This document shows positions 35,395 through 44,413 of a stretch of DNA of 64,000 nucleotides, in pieces. The stretch's first letter is position 1. Every line of letters starts with the position of its first letter. The translations under genes and the position numbers were made by a program. Where the stretch lies: contig NZ_CP032152.1 in NCBI RefSeq assembly GCF_003555505.1, forward strand, positions 186,001 through 250,000. The letters run 5' to 3'. The DNA is from Thermosynechococcus sichuanensis E542. GTDB taxonomy: Bacteria > Cyanobacteriota > Cyanobacteriia > Thermosynechococcales > Thermosynechococcaceae. The notes beneath the pieces are model-generated. The model was not told the origin of the DNA and ran no database searches. It worked only from the letters and a program-made list of their open reading frames with translations.

Positions 35395-36465
35395 CTAGGG
35401 CAGAGAGGAAGCTGCTACCCGTTGTAGCCATTGCTCCACCCTATCCCCATAAACAGCTAAGCTATACTCCTGTTCCGCCTGCTGCCGACAGGCCGCCCGA
35501 TCAATTTGATCAATCTTGGCAATGGCGGCAATTAAGGCCTCAACAGAATCGGGGGTAATGAGAAATCCCGTTTGACCATCACGGACAATTTCACTCGGCC
35601 CACCGCGATCGTAGGCAATAACGGGAACCCCACAGGCAAGGCTCTCAATGACCACGTTGCCAAAGGCTTCCACCCAGCGGGAGGTAAGCAGGAGGGCACG
35701 ACACCGCCGCAAACGTGCCTGCATTTCTCGAGTGGGGAAAAACCCCAGATATTCAATGGGGGCAGCGGGGTAGTCGGCTTGGATGCGCTGCCAGTAGTCC
35801 AAATCCTGCAGTTGTCCCATGATTTTCAAAGGGGTACGGGTGACATTGACGGCAGCAACAGCATCTTCGAGTCCCTTTTCGGGAGCAATACGCCCCAGCC
35901 AGCACAGGGCATCCTCTGGTTCGGCACAGAAGTCATAGAGCGACAGATCAAGACCACTGCCCAAACACACACAGCGATCGCCAAAGGGAAAGGTAGCCGC
36001 TTGGGTGCGGGTATAGACACTAATGGTTCCCGGATAGGCATCAATGACACTGGCGATCGCCTGATCCATGACATCAGAGACTGAGGCCATGCTCACCAGA
36101 TGCCCCACAGGACGGCTGAGAAAAGGTGTCAGGTAAAAGGGGAGCCAATCGTAGGCAAAGTTAACAATGACATCAAATTCCTGTTGAAGCTGCCGCACCC
36201 GTGCCCACATATTGGCTAACACACTGTTGGGCGGCAGTGTAATCGGTTGGTTGCGGGTTTGATGTTGCGCTGGCACTTGGAGGGCACCCGCTACTTGTTC
36301 AATGGTTGCCGCCACCGGCAAGTGGGAATCCTCGGGGGCAAGGATGTGAATGGTGTGCTGGCGATCGCCCAAGGCCTGAGCCATATTGAGGATCGTCAAC
36401 TCCACACCGCCCCCTTTGCCTGTACCCAGAGGGCCAACCGAAGTAGAAACAAAAAGCAGCTTCAG
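35395..36465 (-). CDS. Family 4 glycosyltransferase, probable CTG start
   Basis: 356 residues if it starts at CTG 36465, or 336 from GTG 36405. The 20-residue extension has the first strand and loop of a GT4 fold (LLFVSTSVGPLGTGKGGGVE), which a functional enzyme should keep. CTG lies seven bases after GGAG (36473-36476), itself overlapping the atpC stop. No ATG, GTG or TTG precedes it in frame before a TGA. The C-terminal domain has WLGRIAPEKGLEDAVAAV, RRCRALLLTSRWVEAFGNVV and IESLACGVPVIAYDRGG. Substrate unknown. It is translationally linked to atpC by position only. Confidence 0.88.
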   Translation of the reverse strand: MKLLFVSTSVGPLGTGKGGGVELTILNMAQALGDRQHTIHILAPEDSHLPVAATIEQVAGALQVPAQHQTRNQPITLPPNSVLANMWARVRQLQQEFDVIVNFAYDWLPFYLTPFLSRPVGHLVSMASVSDVMDQAIASVIDAYPGTISVYTRTQAATFPFGDRCVCLGSGLDLSLYDFCAEPEDALCWLGRIAPEKGLEDAVAAVNVTRTPLKIMGQLQDLDYWQRIQADYPAAPIEYLGFFPTREMQARLRRCRALLLTSRWVEAFGNVVIESLACGVPVIAYDRGGPSEIVRDGQTGFLITPDSVEALIAAIAKIDQIDRAACRQQAEQEYSLAVYGDRVEQWLQRVAASSLP

Positions 36466-36475
36466 AGGTCAACTC

Positions 36476-37423
36476 CTAGCGCAGGGCCTCAGCACCCGCC
36501 ACCACTTCGAGAATTTCTTGAGTAATGGCGGCTTGACGCGCTTTGTTGTAGGAGAGGGTGAGGGTACCAATCAGCGCTTGAGCATTATCGCTGGCATTAT
36601 TCATTGCCGTCATCCGCGCGGCCAATTCTGAAGCGGCGGCCTCTTGCAGTGCCCGTAGCAACTGGTTATTCAAGTACAGGGGCAGGAGAGCATCGAGAAT
36701 TTGCACCGGATCCTGCTCAAAAATCATGTCAGGGGGTAGAGCGGGCAGCGTTGAGGTCACTTTCTCGCGGTTGACTTCCAAATGGGAGCCACGGGTTGTC
36801 AGGCGGAAAATTTCATCATCGGCGGTCTCTAGCCCTTGGGGATCGAGGGGGAGCAGCGTTTGGACAACGGGCTTTGAACTAATCAGCGAGACAAACTTGG
36901 TGTAGATCAGCTCCACCCGATCCACCGTTTCCGAAAGAAAGAGGGAGAGCAGTTCACTGGCAATTTGACCCGCCTCACTGGCGGAGGGGATTTGCTCTAG
37001 GCCAGAATAGACGGCATCAATGGGATAATCACGGCGCTGGAAGTATTGAGCCGCCTTGCGACCAACAATGACAAGCGTATATTTGATGCCTTCGGCTTCG
37101 AGTTCTTGGGTACGTTCTTTGGCACGGCGAATGACGTTGGCGTTGTAACCGCCGCACAGCCCGCGATCGCCCGTCACCACCAAGAGCGCCACCGTCTTCA
37201 CAGGACGCTTGGCCAATAGGGGTAAATTGGCATCCTCAAAGCGGAGTCGGGTTTGCAACCCATAGAGCACCTGCGCCAAGCGATCGGCAAAGGGACGGCT
37301 CGCCATCACTTGCTCTTGGGCACGACGAACTTTGGCTGCCGCCACGAGGCGCATCGCTTCAGTGATCTTGCGGGTATCTTTAATCGTTTTAATGCGATCG
37401 CGAATAGCTTTGAGATTGGGCAC
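36476..37423 (-). CDS. atpC: ATP synthase subunit gamma
   Basis: 315 residues, about 30 longer than the bacterial gamma because of the cyanobacterial insertion. N-terminal [20 protein letters not shown] and C-terminal [20 protein letters not shown] are the coiled-coil ends of the rotor shaft. The only cysteine is in [11 protein letters not shown], so the thiol pair that makes the plant enzyme redox-regulated is absent. It turns inside the alpha-beta hexamer of the thylakoid ATP synthase. The atpA gene is not beside it; the gene is detached from the main atp cluster. Confidence 0.97.
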   Translation of the reverse strand: MPNLKAIRDRIKTIKDTRKITEAMRLVAAAKVRRAQEQVMASRPFADRLAQVLYGLQTRLRFEDANLPLLAKRPVKTVALLVVTGDRGLCGGYNANVIRRAKERTQELEAEGIKYTLVIVGRKAAQYFQRRDYPIDAVYSGLEQIPSASEAGQIASELLSLFLSETVDRVELIYTKFVSLISSKPVVQTLLPLDPQGLETADDEIFRLTTRGSHLEVNREKVTSTLPALPPDMIFEQDPVQILDALLPLYLNNQLLRALQEAAASELAARMTAMNNASDNAQALIGTLTLSYNKARQAAITQEILEVVAGAEALR

Positions 37424-37485
37424 GGTAATCTAAACTCCTAAGCAAAGCGTCCCTGCCCTAAGATTTTAGCCCAGAGGGGGATCGC

Positions 37486-38556
37486 CTAAGCAGTCTTTTC
37501 ACTAGAGGTTGACCCACCCCTACCAGCCAGCGTTGTGATCACCGGAACTGCCAAAGCAGCGACAGGGGGAATGATACGGCCAATGGGCTGCGGGAGATTT
37601 AAGCTTACGCTCAAAGCAGAAACCACCGTTGCCGCAATGCCACTGATCCAAAGCACGGTGTCACGCCGCGGTTGTTGTCGCTTCAGGGAGTCCTGCGCAG
37701 CAAGGGTGAGTTCGGTGGGGACAACGGTTGAGGATTGGTTGCGCAGCACCTCTAAATCGTGTTGCAGGCCGTGCAGTTCATTTTGTGTTTGGGCAAGTTC
37801 CTCTTGCAGGCGATCGCGCTCCCTTTCCACTTGGGTGAGTTGCCGCGTGATCTCCGCTAGTTGTTGGGCAAGACCCGCGTCTGGGGGATTACCAAGGAGG
37901 GCGGTATCCTCCAAAGGTGCCGGTGGTGAAGCAGCCAAGAGGGTTTCAAGTTGTTGTTCGAGAGCTGTTTTTTCTGTTTGCAGTGAGGCAAGTTGATCTT
38001 GAAGTTCTTGAATTTGTGCGACTTGGGATTGCAGGGTTGCCACTTGAGTTTGCAGTTCCTGAATCTGGGAGGCTTGCAGTTGCAGTGTTGCCAGTTGCTG
38101 CTGAAGGTCGTCTTGCTGAATGAGAGCCTGTGCCAGTTCCTGTTCAAGATTTTGTCGCAGGCCGCTCAAGGTGGCATTTTCTTCGCGAAGGCGGGCAATT
38201 TCCGCTTCAAGGGAGGCTGTTTCTACCGCTGGCGTTGCTGCTTGCGTCCCTAGTTCTTTCATCTTGGCTAGGAGAACTTCATGCTCCTGTTGCAGGCGGG
38301 CAAGGTCTTGGCTCAGTTGCTCCCGTTGCTGTTGGACATTGTTCAGTTCTGCGGTAAGCTGGCTAATTTGCTCCTGTAGAGCTTGGTTTTGGGCGATCGC
38401 CCGCTGTTCGGCGGTACTGGTGAGCGACTCCAATTCAGCCGTCAGGGAATTCAGATCAATCTCCTGTGCGGGAGGCTCGTCCAACTCACCCAAATCACTC
38501 ATGATGTTTTCTAGGAGGTCGTCGGGTTGGTTGCTAGGGGGTTCTGGACTGGCCAT
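37486..38556 (-). CDS. Coiled-coil protein with C-terminal membrane segment
   Basis: 356 residues. An acidic N-terminus (LLENIMSDLGELDEPPAQEI) leads into a Gln/Glu/Leu-rich coiled coil over ~45-275 with many heptads. A near-repeat, QIQELQTQVATLQSQ then QIQELQDQLASLQTE, reveals local duplication. Residues ~300-345 hold two short hydrophobic segments (TVLWISGIAATVVSALSVSL, PPVAALAVPVITTLAG). Low-complexity coils do not define a family; a cytoskeletal or tethering role is possible but not shown. It precedes atpC by 62 bp on the same strand. Confidence 0.7.
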   Translation of the reverse strand: MASPEPPSNQPDDLLENIMSDLGELDEPPAQEIDLNSLTAELESLTSTAEQRAIAQNQALQEQISQLTAELNNVQQQREQLSQDLARLQQEHEVLLAKMKELGTQAATPAVETASLEAEIARLREENATLSGLRQNLEQELAQALIQQDDLQQQLATLQLQASQIQELQTQVATLQSQVAQIQELQDQLASLQTEKTALEQQLETLLAASPPAPLEDTALLGNPPDAGLAQQLAEITRQLTQVERERDRLQEELAQTQNELHGLQHDLEVLRNQSSTVVPTELTLAAQDSLKRQQPRRDTVLWISGIAATVVSALSVSLNLPQPIGRIIPPVAALAVPVITTLAGRGGSTSSEKTA

Positions 38557-38653
38557 GATCCGGATACCTGCGCGAATGCTAAGAATTGCTCCAATTATAG
38601 CGATCGCCGTCCCTATCCTCTAGCTGAGAAGCCATCTACGGACTCGCTGAGCA

Positions 38654-39238
38654 CTATTGCGTACGTAGGGCAAAGGCCGTTTGAAAGTCTTGCCGGGTCA
38701 TGGGTTGCGTCACCTCTAGCCCTTCACCGCCTAGGACGCGCAGGGGTTCACCGCCAATGGAAATCCAAACCGGCGTATTGGGATCACTGGCCGTTGCTGT
38801 GTACAGTACCTGTCCTAAACGGGCTTGCATCGAAGCGCTTCCCCCACCTTTTGTAAACTCTGGGGAGAGATCCACATGGATGCCATCGCCTTTGACTTCT
38901 ACACGATTGACACGGGTATTTTCCGGAATGCTGGTGGTGACATCTTGATTGGCAGGACCCGCCAAAAGCCGCTCCAGACGAGATTGAATAAAGAGTTCTG
39001 GCCGCCTTGCCGGGGTAGTGATCCGTACGGTAGAGGGCACTAAAACGAGGGTGTCACCTTCATTTTTCACCCAAAAGATTTGAGTTTCCTGCTGCTGGGC
39101 AACTTCCGCCGGATGAGGAACCGGATCTCCCTGACGGGGGGGACTCAAGGTTAGCCATGCCGCTGTACCAGCCGAGGCAAGGCCAATAACCGCCAGCACA
39201 ATCAAGGCGGGGCGCGAGCGGGTGACTTTTGCTACCAT
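38654..39238 (-). CDS. GerMN domain-containing protein
   Basis: 194 residues from ATG 39238, chosen for the ribosome site AGGAGA; an upstream in-frame start at 39283 is less likely. N-terminal membrane anchor RPALIVLAVIGLASAGTAAW. Residues ~60-190 contain a GerMN domain with the typical PARRPELFIQSRLERLLAGP, IPENTRVNRVEVKGDGIHVD and ARLGQVLYTATASDPNTPVW. GerM-like domains occur in envelope proteins and may bind cell-wall ligands. Divergent from the 81-residue gene at 39382. Confidence 0.85.
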   Translation of the reverse strand: MVAKVTRSRPALIVLAVIGLASAGTAAWLTLSPPRQGDPVPHPAEVAQQQETQIFWVKNEGDTLVLVPSTVRITTPARRPELFIQSRLERLLAGPANQDVTTSIPENTRVNRVEVKGDGIHVDLSPEFTKGGGSASMQARLGQVLYTATASDPNTPVWISIGGEPLRVLGGEGLEVTQPMTRQDFQTAFALRTQ

Positions 39239-39381
39239 CACGATCTCTCCTTGGCGGGATGCACCTGCCTTTACCTTAGACACTATTATCCAAGGGTAAA
39301 GTTCCAGCTTCTGTGGCGTTAGGGGCAGTTGCCCACTGCTTAAACTAGAGGATAGTTCTCCCTTTAGATCAAGTTTAAGTC

Positions 39382-39627
39382 ATGGTGCAAACAACTCCCC
39401 GTGCAGAAGAACTGGCCACTGCCCTCCTTGATGCGGTTAGGATTGCTCCCCAAGATTGGCATCGCCTCAAGGGAAATCGCCGTGCTCGTGCCCTCGAACA
39501 GGCGGCGGCTGCTCTGGTCTATCTCCTCAAGGAAAATGATGCAGAGGCACTGGCGCATCTCCAACAGGCAGTGGGTTGGCTCGATCGCTCCATTAGTGCG
39601 CCGCCTTGCCCTACGCACCACCATTAG
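39382..39627 (+). CDS. DUF6439 family small protein
   Basis: 81 residues: helical, with APQDWHRLKGNRRARALEQA, AALVYLLKENDAEALAHLQQ and AVGWLDRS, the pattern of a conserved short cyanobacterial family without known function. It has no signal and no metal site. The C-terminal PTHHH is encoded where the convergent DUF2227 gene ends; the two overlap by 4 bp. Confidence 0.75.
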   Translation: MVQTTPRAEELATALLDAVRIAPQDWHRLKGNRRARALEQAAAALVYLLKENDAEALAHLQQAVGWLDRSISAPPCPTHHH

Positions 39628-40115
39628 CGGTGCCAGCGTCGCCACTGGGAAACCACCCAATCGCTTGTGACATGGAGCAGTGCCGATAGCTCTAGGCCAA
39701 GGGCGATCGCCACTCCCCAGCGCCAGTCGATTCCCTGCCAGCGATGTAGCCATGCCTGCACAAGGGGAAGGTGTCCTGTGAATGTGGCGACCCCGGCCAC
39801 AAGACCCAGTCCTAACCCCAACCAAAGTCCCAGATAGAGCAAGCGAATCAGCGTACCGACTAGTGGGCCATGGGTCCAAAAGGAGCGGTGGTGAAAGGCT
39901 TTTTGGTAGGGTAGCCATATTCCCCGCAGCCAGCCCCAACGGTAGTAGGGCAAGGAGGGGGTATCGAGGTCTGGACTCAGGAGAAAGCCGCCAATACCAA
40001 AGCTACTGCTAGCAATGACACCCCATATCCAGTCACGGGTGAGGGCACTAGCTGTGAAGCCCACAAGGGGCATGCCGATCCAAGTGAGGCGATCGTGGGT
40101 ACGGCCACTGGGCAT
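39624..40115 (-). CDS. DUF2227 family membrane-bound metal-binding protein
   Basis: 163 residues, with three or four membrane segments. Histidines and aspartates cluster in PSGRTHDRLTWIGMPLVGF, SPDLDTPSLPYYRWG, FHHRSFWTHGPLVGTLIRLL and LLHVTSDW, the layout of the metal-binding DUF2227/YdjM-like group. Its activity is not known. Convergent with the DUF6439 gene and divergent from the amidase, from which it is separated by a 270-bp gap with no supported gene. Confidence 0.82.
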   Translation of the reverse strand: MPSGRTHDRLTWIGMPLVGFTASALTRDWIWGVIASSSFGIGGFLLSPDLDTPSLPYYRWGWLRGIWLPYQKAFHHRSFWTHGPLVGTLIRLLYLGLWLGLGLGLVAGVATFTGHLPLVQAWLHRWQGIDWRWGVAIALGLELSALLHVTSDWVVSQWRRWHR

Positions 40116-40385
40116 TGAGGATTCCGCAGCTATTTACTAGGGCCAATATACGGAAAAACAGGCTGGATGATGCAATCAGAGAACTCATTGGCTCCAGTGT
40201 GCGTCTAAGTGGACTTGAACCAAGCTGGAATTTGAATCTGATGAAGGGCGATCGCGCAAAACTAAATCGCAGGGTGTGCCAGTTCACAGACCTGTCCCTG
40301 ATCAAGTATGCTGAGCACGTTTGAGCGAGCGGCTTGGCTAGCCAACTTGGCAGTGTGTTGTGCATCGCTGGTGGAGGAAGCGTGA

Positions 40386-42188
40386 ATGGATCAACCGTGG
40401 CGTTCTTGGCAATTTCGAGCTGTGGTGAGTTTCCTATGGGCACCTACCGCTGCACTGGTCATGGCTCAGCCTGCTTCAGCCAGCCGCCTACAATTGTGGC
40501 GACTCAACCCCGCCACCAATCAACTGGAAATTCGCACTGAACGCGCTGTTCAGCCCCGGGCTGAGTTGGTCTATAATCCAACCCGCCTTGTCATTGACTT
40601 GCCTGGGGTGGTTCTCGGTAGCCCCCAGATCAGCCAAAACTACAGTGGTGCCATTCGCCAAGTGCGGGTTGCCCAGTTTGACCCCCAAACTACGCGGATT
40701 GTGGTGGAATACGCCGCTGGTTTTACAATTGACCCTCAGCAGGTACGCTTTCGGGGAGTCACAGCCAATAACTGGTTGGTGCAACTTCCCGCACCCCAGC
40801 AGCAAACAATTTCGCTACCGCCGCCGCCCCCACCGTCTCCTCCTTCTGCTCCTCCCACAACCCCCACAGTGCCCCTGCAAATGCGAAGTTGGCGGGCAGA
40901 TGCCACGGGTTTTCTAGTCCTAGCCGATCGCCCCCTGCCCGAAGGAAGCTACACCATTCGCCGCCCGCGGCGCGATCGCATTGAAATTCTCCTCAGCAAT
41001 AGTGAACTCATTCGCAACTTTAGTCCTCGGCGCTTGGAACTGCGCCGCTTTGGTCGTGATCGTGTCCGGGCAGAGGTACGTGCTCAGAGCAATCGCCAAG
41101 TGCAAATTACCCTCGACATTGACCCTCAAGATGCCGATTGGCAAGTGACGCCCCGTAATGATGGCTTTGTGATTGTGCCCTCAACCACGGCAATTACACC
41201 GCCACCTCCGCCATCCCCCCAACGCCCCAGTGTCATTCCTCCCGCCAGTGCTCAAACCCCCGTCACAACGATTCAACGCATTGATCTAGGGGGACGGGAG
41301 TTACTGATTCAGGGCGATCGCACCGTTTTCTATAACGTGGGCTGGGAGGGCAATCGCTATCGCATTCGCCTACGGCAAGCACAGTTGGACAGTAATCTGC
41401 GCGAACCTCGCCTTGTCACTGGCAGTCCCCTAAGCAACATTGAATTTCGCCAAGAGGATAATCAAACCGTTTCTATTCTCCTGACGCCAGCACCCAACTT
41501 TCGTATCCTTGGGCCTCGCCCCCTCTCTGCGGAATCCTTTGTGGTACAAATCCAAGGGGCAAATGATCCGCCAGCAAGTGCGCCTGCGCCAATTGATGTG
41601 CCCCCCACAGCAACCACCCAGCCCCCAAGTCAGCCCGTCCCCCGTGGCCGTTTTGTGGTGGTTATTGATCCGGGTCATGGTGGACGCGATCCCGGTGCCA
41701 TTGGTATTGGTGGCATTCGTGAAAAGGATATTGTTCTCGATATCAGCTTGCAAGTTGCCCAATTTTTGCAGCAACAAGGCGTGCAGGTGATTATGACCCG
41801 CACTACAGATATTGATTTAGACTTGGCTCCTCGGGTCGCTATTGCCGAACGGGCACGGGCAAATGCCTTTGTGAGTATTCACGCCAATGCCATTAGTCTG
41901 GCTCGCCCCGATGTCAATGGCTTAGAAACCTACTTTGCCCCCGGACGCTCAAGTCGTTTGGCCTCTGCCATTCACAATAGTATTCTCAGTTCCTTGAACA
42001 TTCGCGATCGCGGGGTGCGATCAGCGCGATTCTATGTGATCCGCAATACGTCAATGGATTCTGCCCTTGTCGAGACAGGGTTTGTCACGGGCGCAGAGGA
42101 TGCTGCCAACTTTCAGAATCCTGCATGGCGGACGCAAATGGCACGGGCGATCGCCCAAGGTATTCTCAACTTTTTGCAGGGAAGATAA
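40386..42188 (+). CDS. N-acetylmuramoyl-L-alanine amidase with AMIN domain
   Basis: 600 residues. A signal segment near 12-32 (AVVSFLWAPTAALVMAQPAS) is followed by an AMIN domain (~35-140, RLQLWRLNPATNQLEIRTER) that targets peptidoglycan or septa. Then come Pro-rich linkers and a second AMIN-like part (~280-400). The catalytic Amidase_3 domain (~425-600) has VVIDPGHGGRDPGAIGIGG, DIDLDLAPRVAIAERARA, FVSIHANAISLARPDVNG and the catalytic Glu in ALVETGFVTG. It cuts the amide between MurNAc and L-Ala in the periplasm, as in daughter-cell separation or filament nanopores. Complete. Confidence 0.93.
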   Translation: MDQPWRSWQFRAVVSFLWAPTAALVMAQPASASRLQLWRLNPATNQLEIRTERAVQPRAELVYNPTRLVIDLPGVVLGSPQISQNYSGAIRQVRVAQFDPQTTRIVVEYAAGFTIDPQQVRFRGVTANNWLVQLPAPQQQTISLPPPPPPSPPSAPPTTPTVPLQMRSWRADATGFLVLADRPLPEGSYTIRRPRRDRIEILLSNSELIRNFSPRRLELRRFGRDRVRAEVRAQSNRQVQITLDIDPQDADWQVTPRNDGFVIVPSTTAITPPPPPSPQRPSVIPPASAQTPVTTIQRIDLGGRELLIQGDRTVFYNVGWEGNRYRIRLRQAQLDSNLREPRLVTGSPLSNIEFRQEDNQTVSILLTPAPNFRILGPRPLSAESFVVQIQGANDPPASAPAPIDVPPTATTQPPSQPVPRGRFVVVIDPGHGGRDPGAIGIGGIREKDIVLDISLQVAQFLQQQGVQVIMTRTTDIDLDLAPRVAIAERARANAFVSIHANAISLARPDVNGLETYFAPGRSSRLASAIHNSILSSLNIRDRGVRSARFYVIRNTSMDSALVETGFVTGAEDAANFQNPAWRTQMARAIAQGILNFLQGR

Positions 42189-42193
42189 TGGAA

Positions 42194-42576
42194 TGGAGCT
42201 GACGGGAGTCGAACCCGTGTCCGCCCTAGCTATTCATCGACTGCTCATTCACAGGCTTAGCCTTTCTGACCCTCAGGCGGGAACTGTTCCTTGTCCCGAA
42301 CAGTAGGATGCTCTGGTAGAGTCTTTGCTAAACAGCCCACCAGAGAGAACTGCCTAGCGCATCCGTTGGGGTTAACCCGCTGCCCTTAACGGAGTCGGAC
42401 AACGAGTGCTCGAACCTGTTTAGAGGTCTTAGGCTACCGCAGCAGCTTTACGAGCGAAAGGAACGATGTTGTTCGCAGTTACTTTTGGTTTGGACTCTGG
42501 ATTAACGAGAGATAGTCCACTCTCGACCTGTATCACAGCCCAACTTTCACTAGGACGTCGAAGCCGTTTCAGCCCC
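42194..42576 (-). ncRNA. ssrA: tmRNA (ssrA)
   Basis: 383 nt. The tRNA-like ends pair as GGGGCTG (5') with CAGCTCC (3'), and the T arm reads GGACACGGGTTCGACTCCC. An internal reading frame at 42429-42476 encodes the tag ANNIVPFARKAAAVA and ends in TAA. The tag has the ANN start and Ala/Val-rich end recognised by Clp proteases; clpP is at 2283-2879. It rescues stalled ribosomes with SmpB. CCA is not encoded. No smpB is in the window. Confidence 0.97.
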
Positions 42577-42630
42577 ATGCATAGAGCTATTTCTAAACTA
42601 GCGTATTTTTTTGGAGTTGACAACAGGCAA

Positions 42631-44328
42631 TTACTCGAGCGATCGCCGACCTATCGTTCGCGGTTTAGGGCGTGGCGCTGGGCCTGCCATTGCCACCATG
42701 CGATCCAACTGTTTGTGTTGGGCAAAATAGGCTTGCCACAGGGCAGGGGCATCCAATGTCTCACCCCCGTGGGTCGTCAAGCGTTGCCGCACCCGACAAA
42801 GCACTGGCGTATTCACACAGGCGCCCGCAATAATCACCTGACCTTTACTGAGGGCAGGCAGTTCTTTGAGCAACTCGCGACCAGCGGCCTCCACCCCATG
42901 TTTGAGACTCTCTTGATCGACAGGATTGACAATCCGCAGAATAAACTGGCTCATGCACTGGGAGAGGACATCGCTATCCAGTTTGCCCGGACGCTGGGTA
43001 ATCAGTCCCACCCCAAGGCCAAATTTACGGCCTTCACTGAGAATTGTGCGCAGCACCCGCTTACATTGCGAGGGTTCGTGGGCAGGGGCAAAGCGATGGG
43101 CCTCCTCAATCAAAATAAAGACTGGATAGGGTAGGTACTGCTCATCTCCCTCAAAGACGCGGTTTTTTTGGGTATTCATGCGGGCATGGTTGGTTTGGCG
43201 CAAAATTGCTGTAGCAATGACCTGCTGCTCCTCAAGGGGAATCTCATTCATTTGCAGAATGGTCACTTGGCCAGGGGTGAATAACTTGTGGGGTGGCAGG
43301 TGTTCATAGGCATGGAAATAGTCGGAGCGTTGCATTTTTTCCAACTTCCAAGCCAAAGCATCAGCAGAAGACCCCTGCTTGACATTGCCCTCTTCATCTT
43401 CAACGCGATCCACCGCATAGACCGCTGTAATCAAGTCCTGCGTACTCCAATGGCCATTGGGATAGAGCCGGCGCACTTCATCATAGGCTCTTTTGAGAAT
43501 GGCCTGCTGGCGATCGCTCATCTGGGGAAGCAGCGTCAAAATATCATGAAACTCTAGGGAAGAAACCCGAATTTTGACCTCTTGAGGCGTAATAACCTTC
43601 ACCTGAGGCTGATAGCCATCCTCTCCCTTAAAGGCTGGGTGTCCCCTAAGCTGGGTCAGCGTGTGGTATTCACCATGGGGGTCGAGGATCAGCACTGCGG
43701 CTCGATTTTTGGGCGACAGCAATTCCTCCACTAACACCCCCGCTGTATAGGACTTCCCTGACCCTGTCCCGGCAAGGATGGCCATATGGGTACTCACCAG
43801 TTCCTTGACATCAAGGGCAATGGGGACAGCACTCTCCTCGCGCAACAAGAGTGATCCAATATGGGCTGCCCCCGGTTCCTCTGGCTTCTTCTTGTTGAGG
43901 ACTTCCTGCAGCAGGTCATCTTCCGCTAAATAGACCTTGGCACCGGGCAGGGGCAGCCGCCGCAAATTATTAAAGCCAAAGACCTCATGAAATTCCCCCA
44001 TCACTTCTACGGTCATCTCGTAGAGTTCCGCCGGTTCACAGGTAAAACCAATTAGGGCAGCCACGGCACCGGGATTCAGTTCGTGATCGGCAAACATCCG
44101 ATCCGGCAGATGCTCAATCAGACGGCAGCCCGTAATCTTACCCAAGACTTGGTGAACAGCAGCGTGGGAGTTTGAGGCTACACTTGGGGAATGGCTCAAC
44201 TCATAATAGACAAATTCACCCATTCGCACAGGCTGGGCATCAGCAGTAATAAACACATACTCGCTACCGCTGTCTCCGGGGCCTTTGACAATGCCGACAA
44301 TGTGACGCGAGGAATGATGACGATTCAT
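42631..44328 (-). CDS. HerA-like ATPase with N-terminal HAS barrel
   Basis: 565 residues from ATG 44328, the start of MNRHHSSRHIVGIV; the frame is open further upstream. N-terminal beta-barrel (~5-110, GSEYVFITADAQPVRMGEFV) is followed by a RecA/FtsK-type ATPase. Walker A: LAGTGSGKSYTAGVLVEELL. Walker B: FILIEEAHRFAP. Arginine-finger region: LITQRPGKLDSDVLSQCMSQ. HerA proteins are hexameric DNA pumps usually coupled to the nuclease NurA in archaea, and to anti-phage or repair partners in bacteria. No nuclease gene is adjacent. Located 55 bp from tmRNA. Confidence 0.88.
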   Translation of the reverse strand: MNRHHSSRHIVGIVKGPGDSGSEYVFITADAQPVRMGEFVYYELSHSPSVASNSHAAVHQVLGKITGCRLIEHLPDRMFADHELNPGAVAALIGFTCEPAELYEMTVEVMGEFHEVFGFNNLRRLPLPGAKVYLAEDDLLQEVLNKKKPEEPGAAHIGSLLLREESAVPIALDVKELVSTHMAILAGTGSGKSYTAGVLVEELLSPKNRAAVLILDPHGEYHTLTQLRGHPAFKGEDGYQPQVKVITPQEVKIRVSSLEFHDILTLLPQMSDRQQAILKRAYDEVRRLYPNGHWSTQDLITAVYAVDRVEDEEGNVKQGSSADALAWKLEKMQRSDYFHAYEHLPPHKLFTPGQVTILQMNEIPLEEQQVIATAILRQTNHARMNTQKNRVFEGDEQYLPYPVFILIEEAHRFAPAHEPSQCKRVLRTILSEGRKFGLGVGLITQRPGKLDSDVLSQCMSQFILRIVNPVDQESLKHGVEAAGRELLKELPALSKGQVIIAGACVNTPVLCRVRQRLTTHGGETLDAPALWQAYFAQHKQLDRMVAMAGPAPRPKPRTIGRRSLE

Positions 44329-44413
44329 AGCACAGGACGGGTTCCCCAACCAAAGTTGTAGTGTAGCTAACCCCAATCCTACGCGATTTTCTAATCAAGG
44401 GTCTGTAAGACGC

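Noticed and set aside
40115-40324. 69-codon frame MRIPQLFTRANIRKNRLDDA upstream of the amidase
   Set aside because: No ribosome site and no family resemblance; it also overlaps the DUF2227 gene start. Kept only as unexplained intergenic DNA.
42429-42623. Short minus-strand frame over tmRNA
   Set aside because: Its last 15 codons are the ssrA tag; the remainder is the structured tRNA-like and pseudoknot part, not a separate protein gene.
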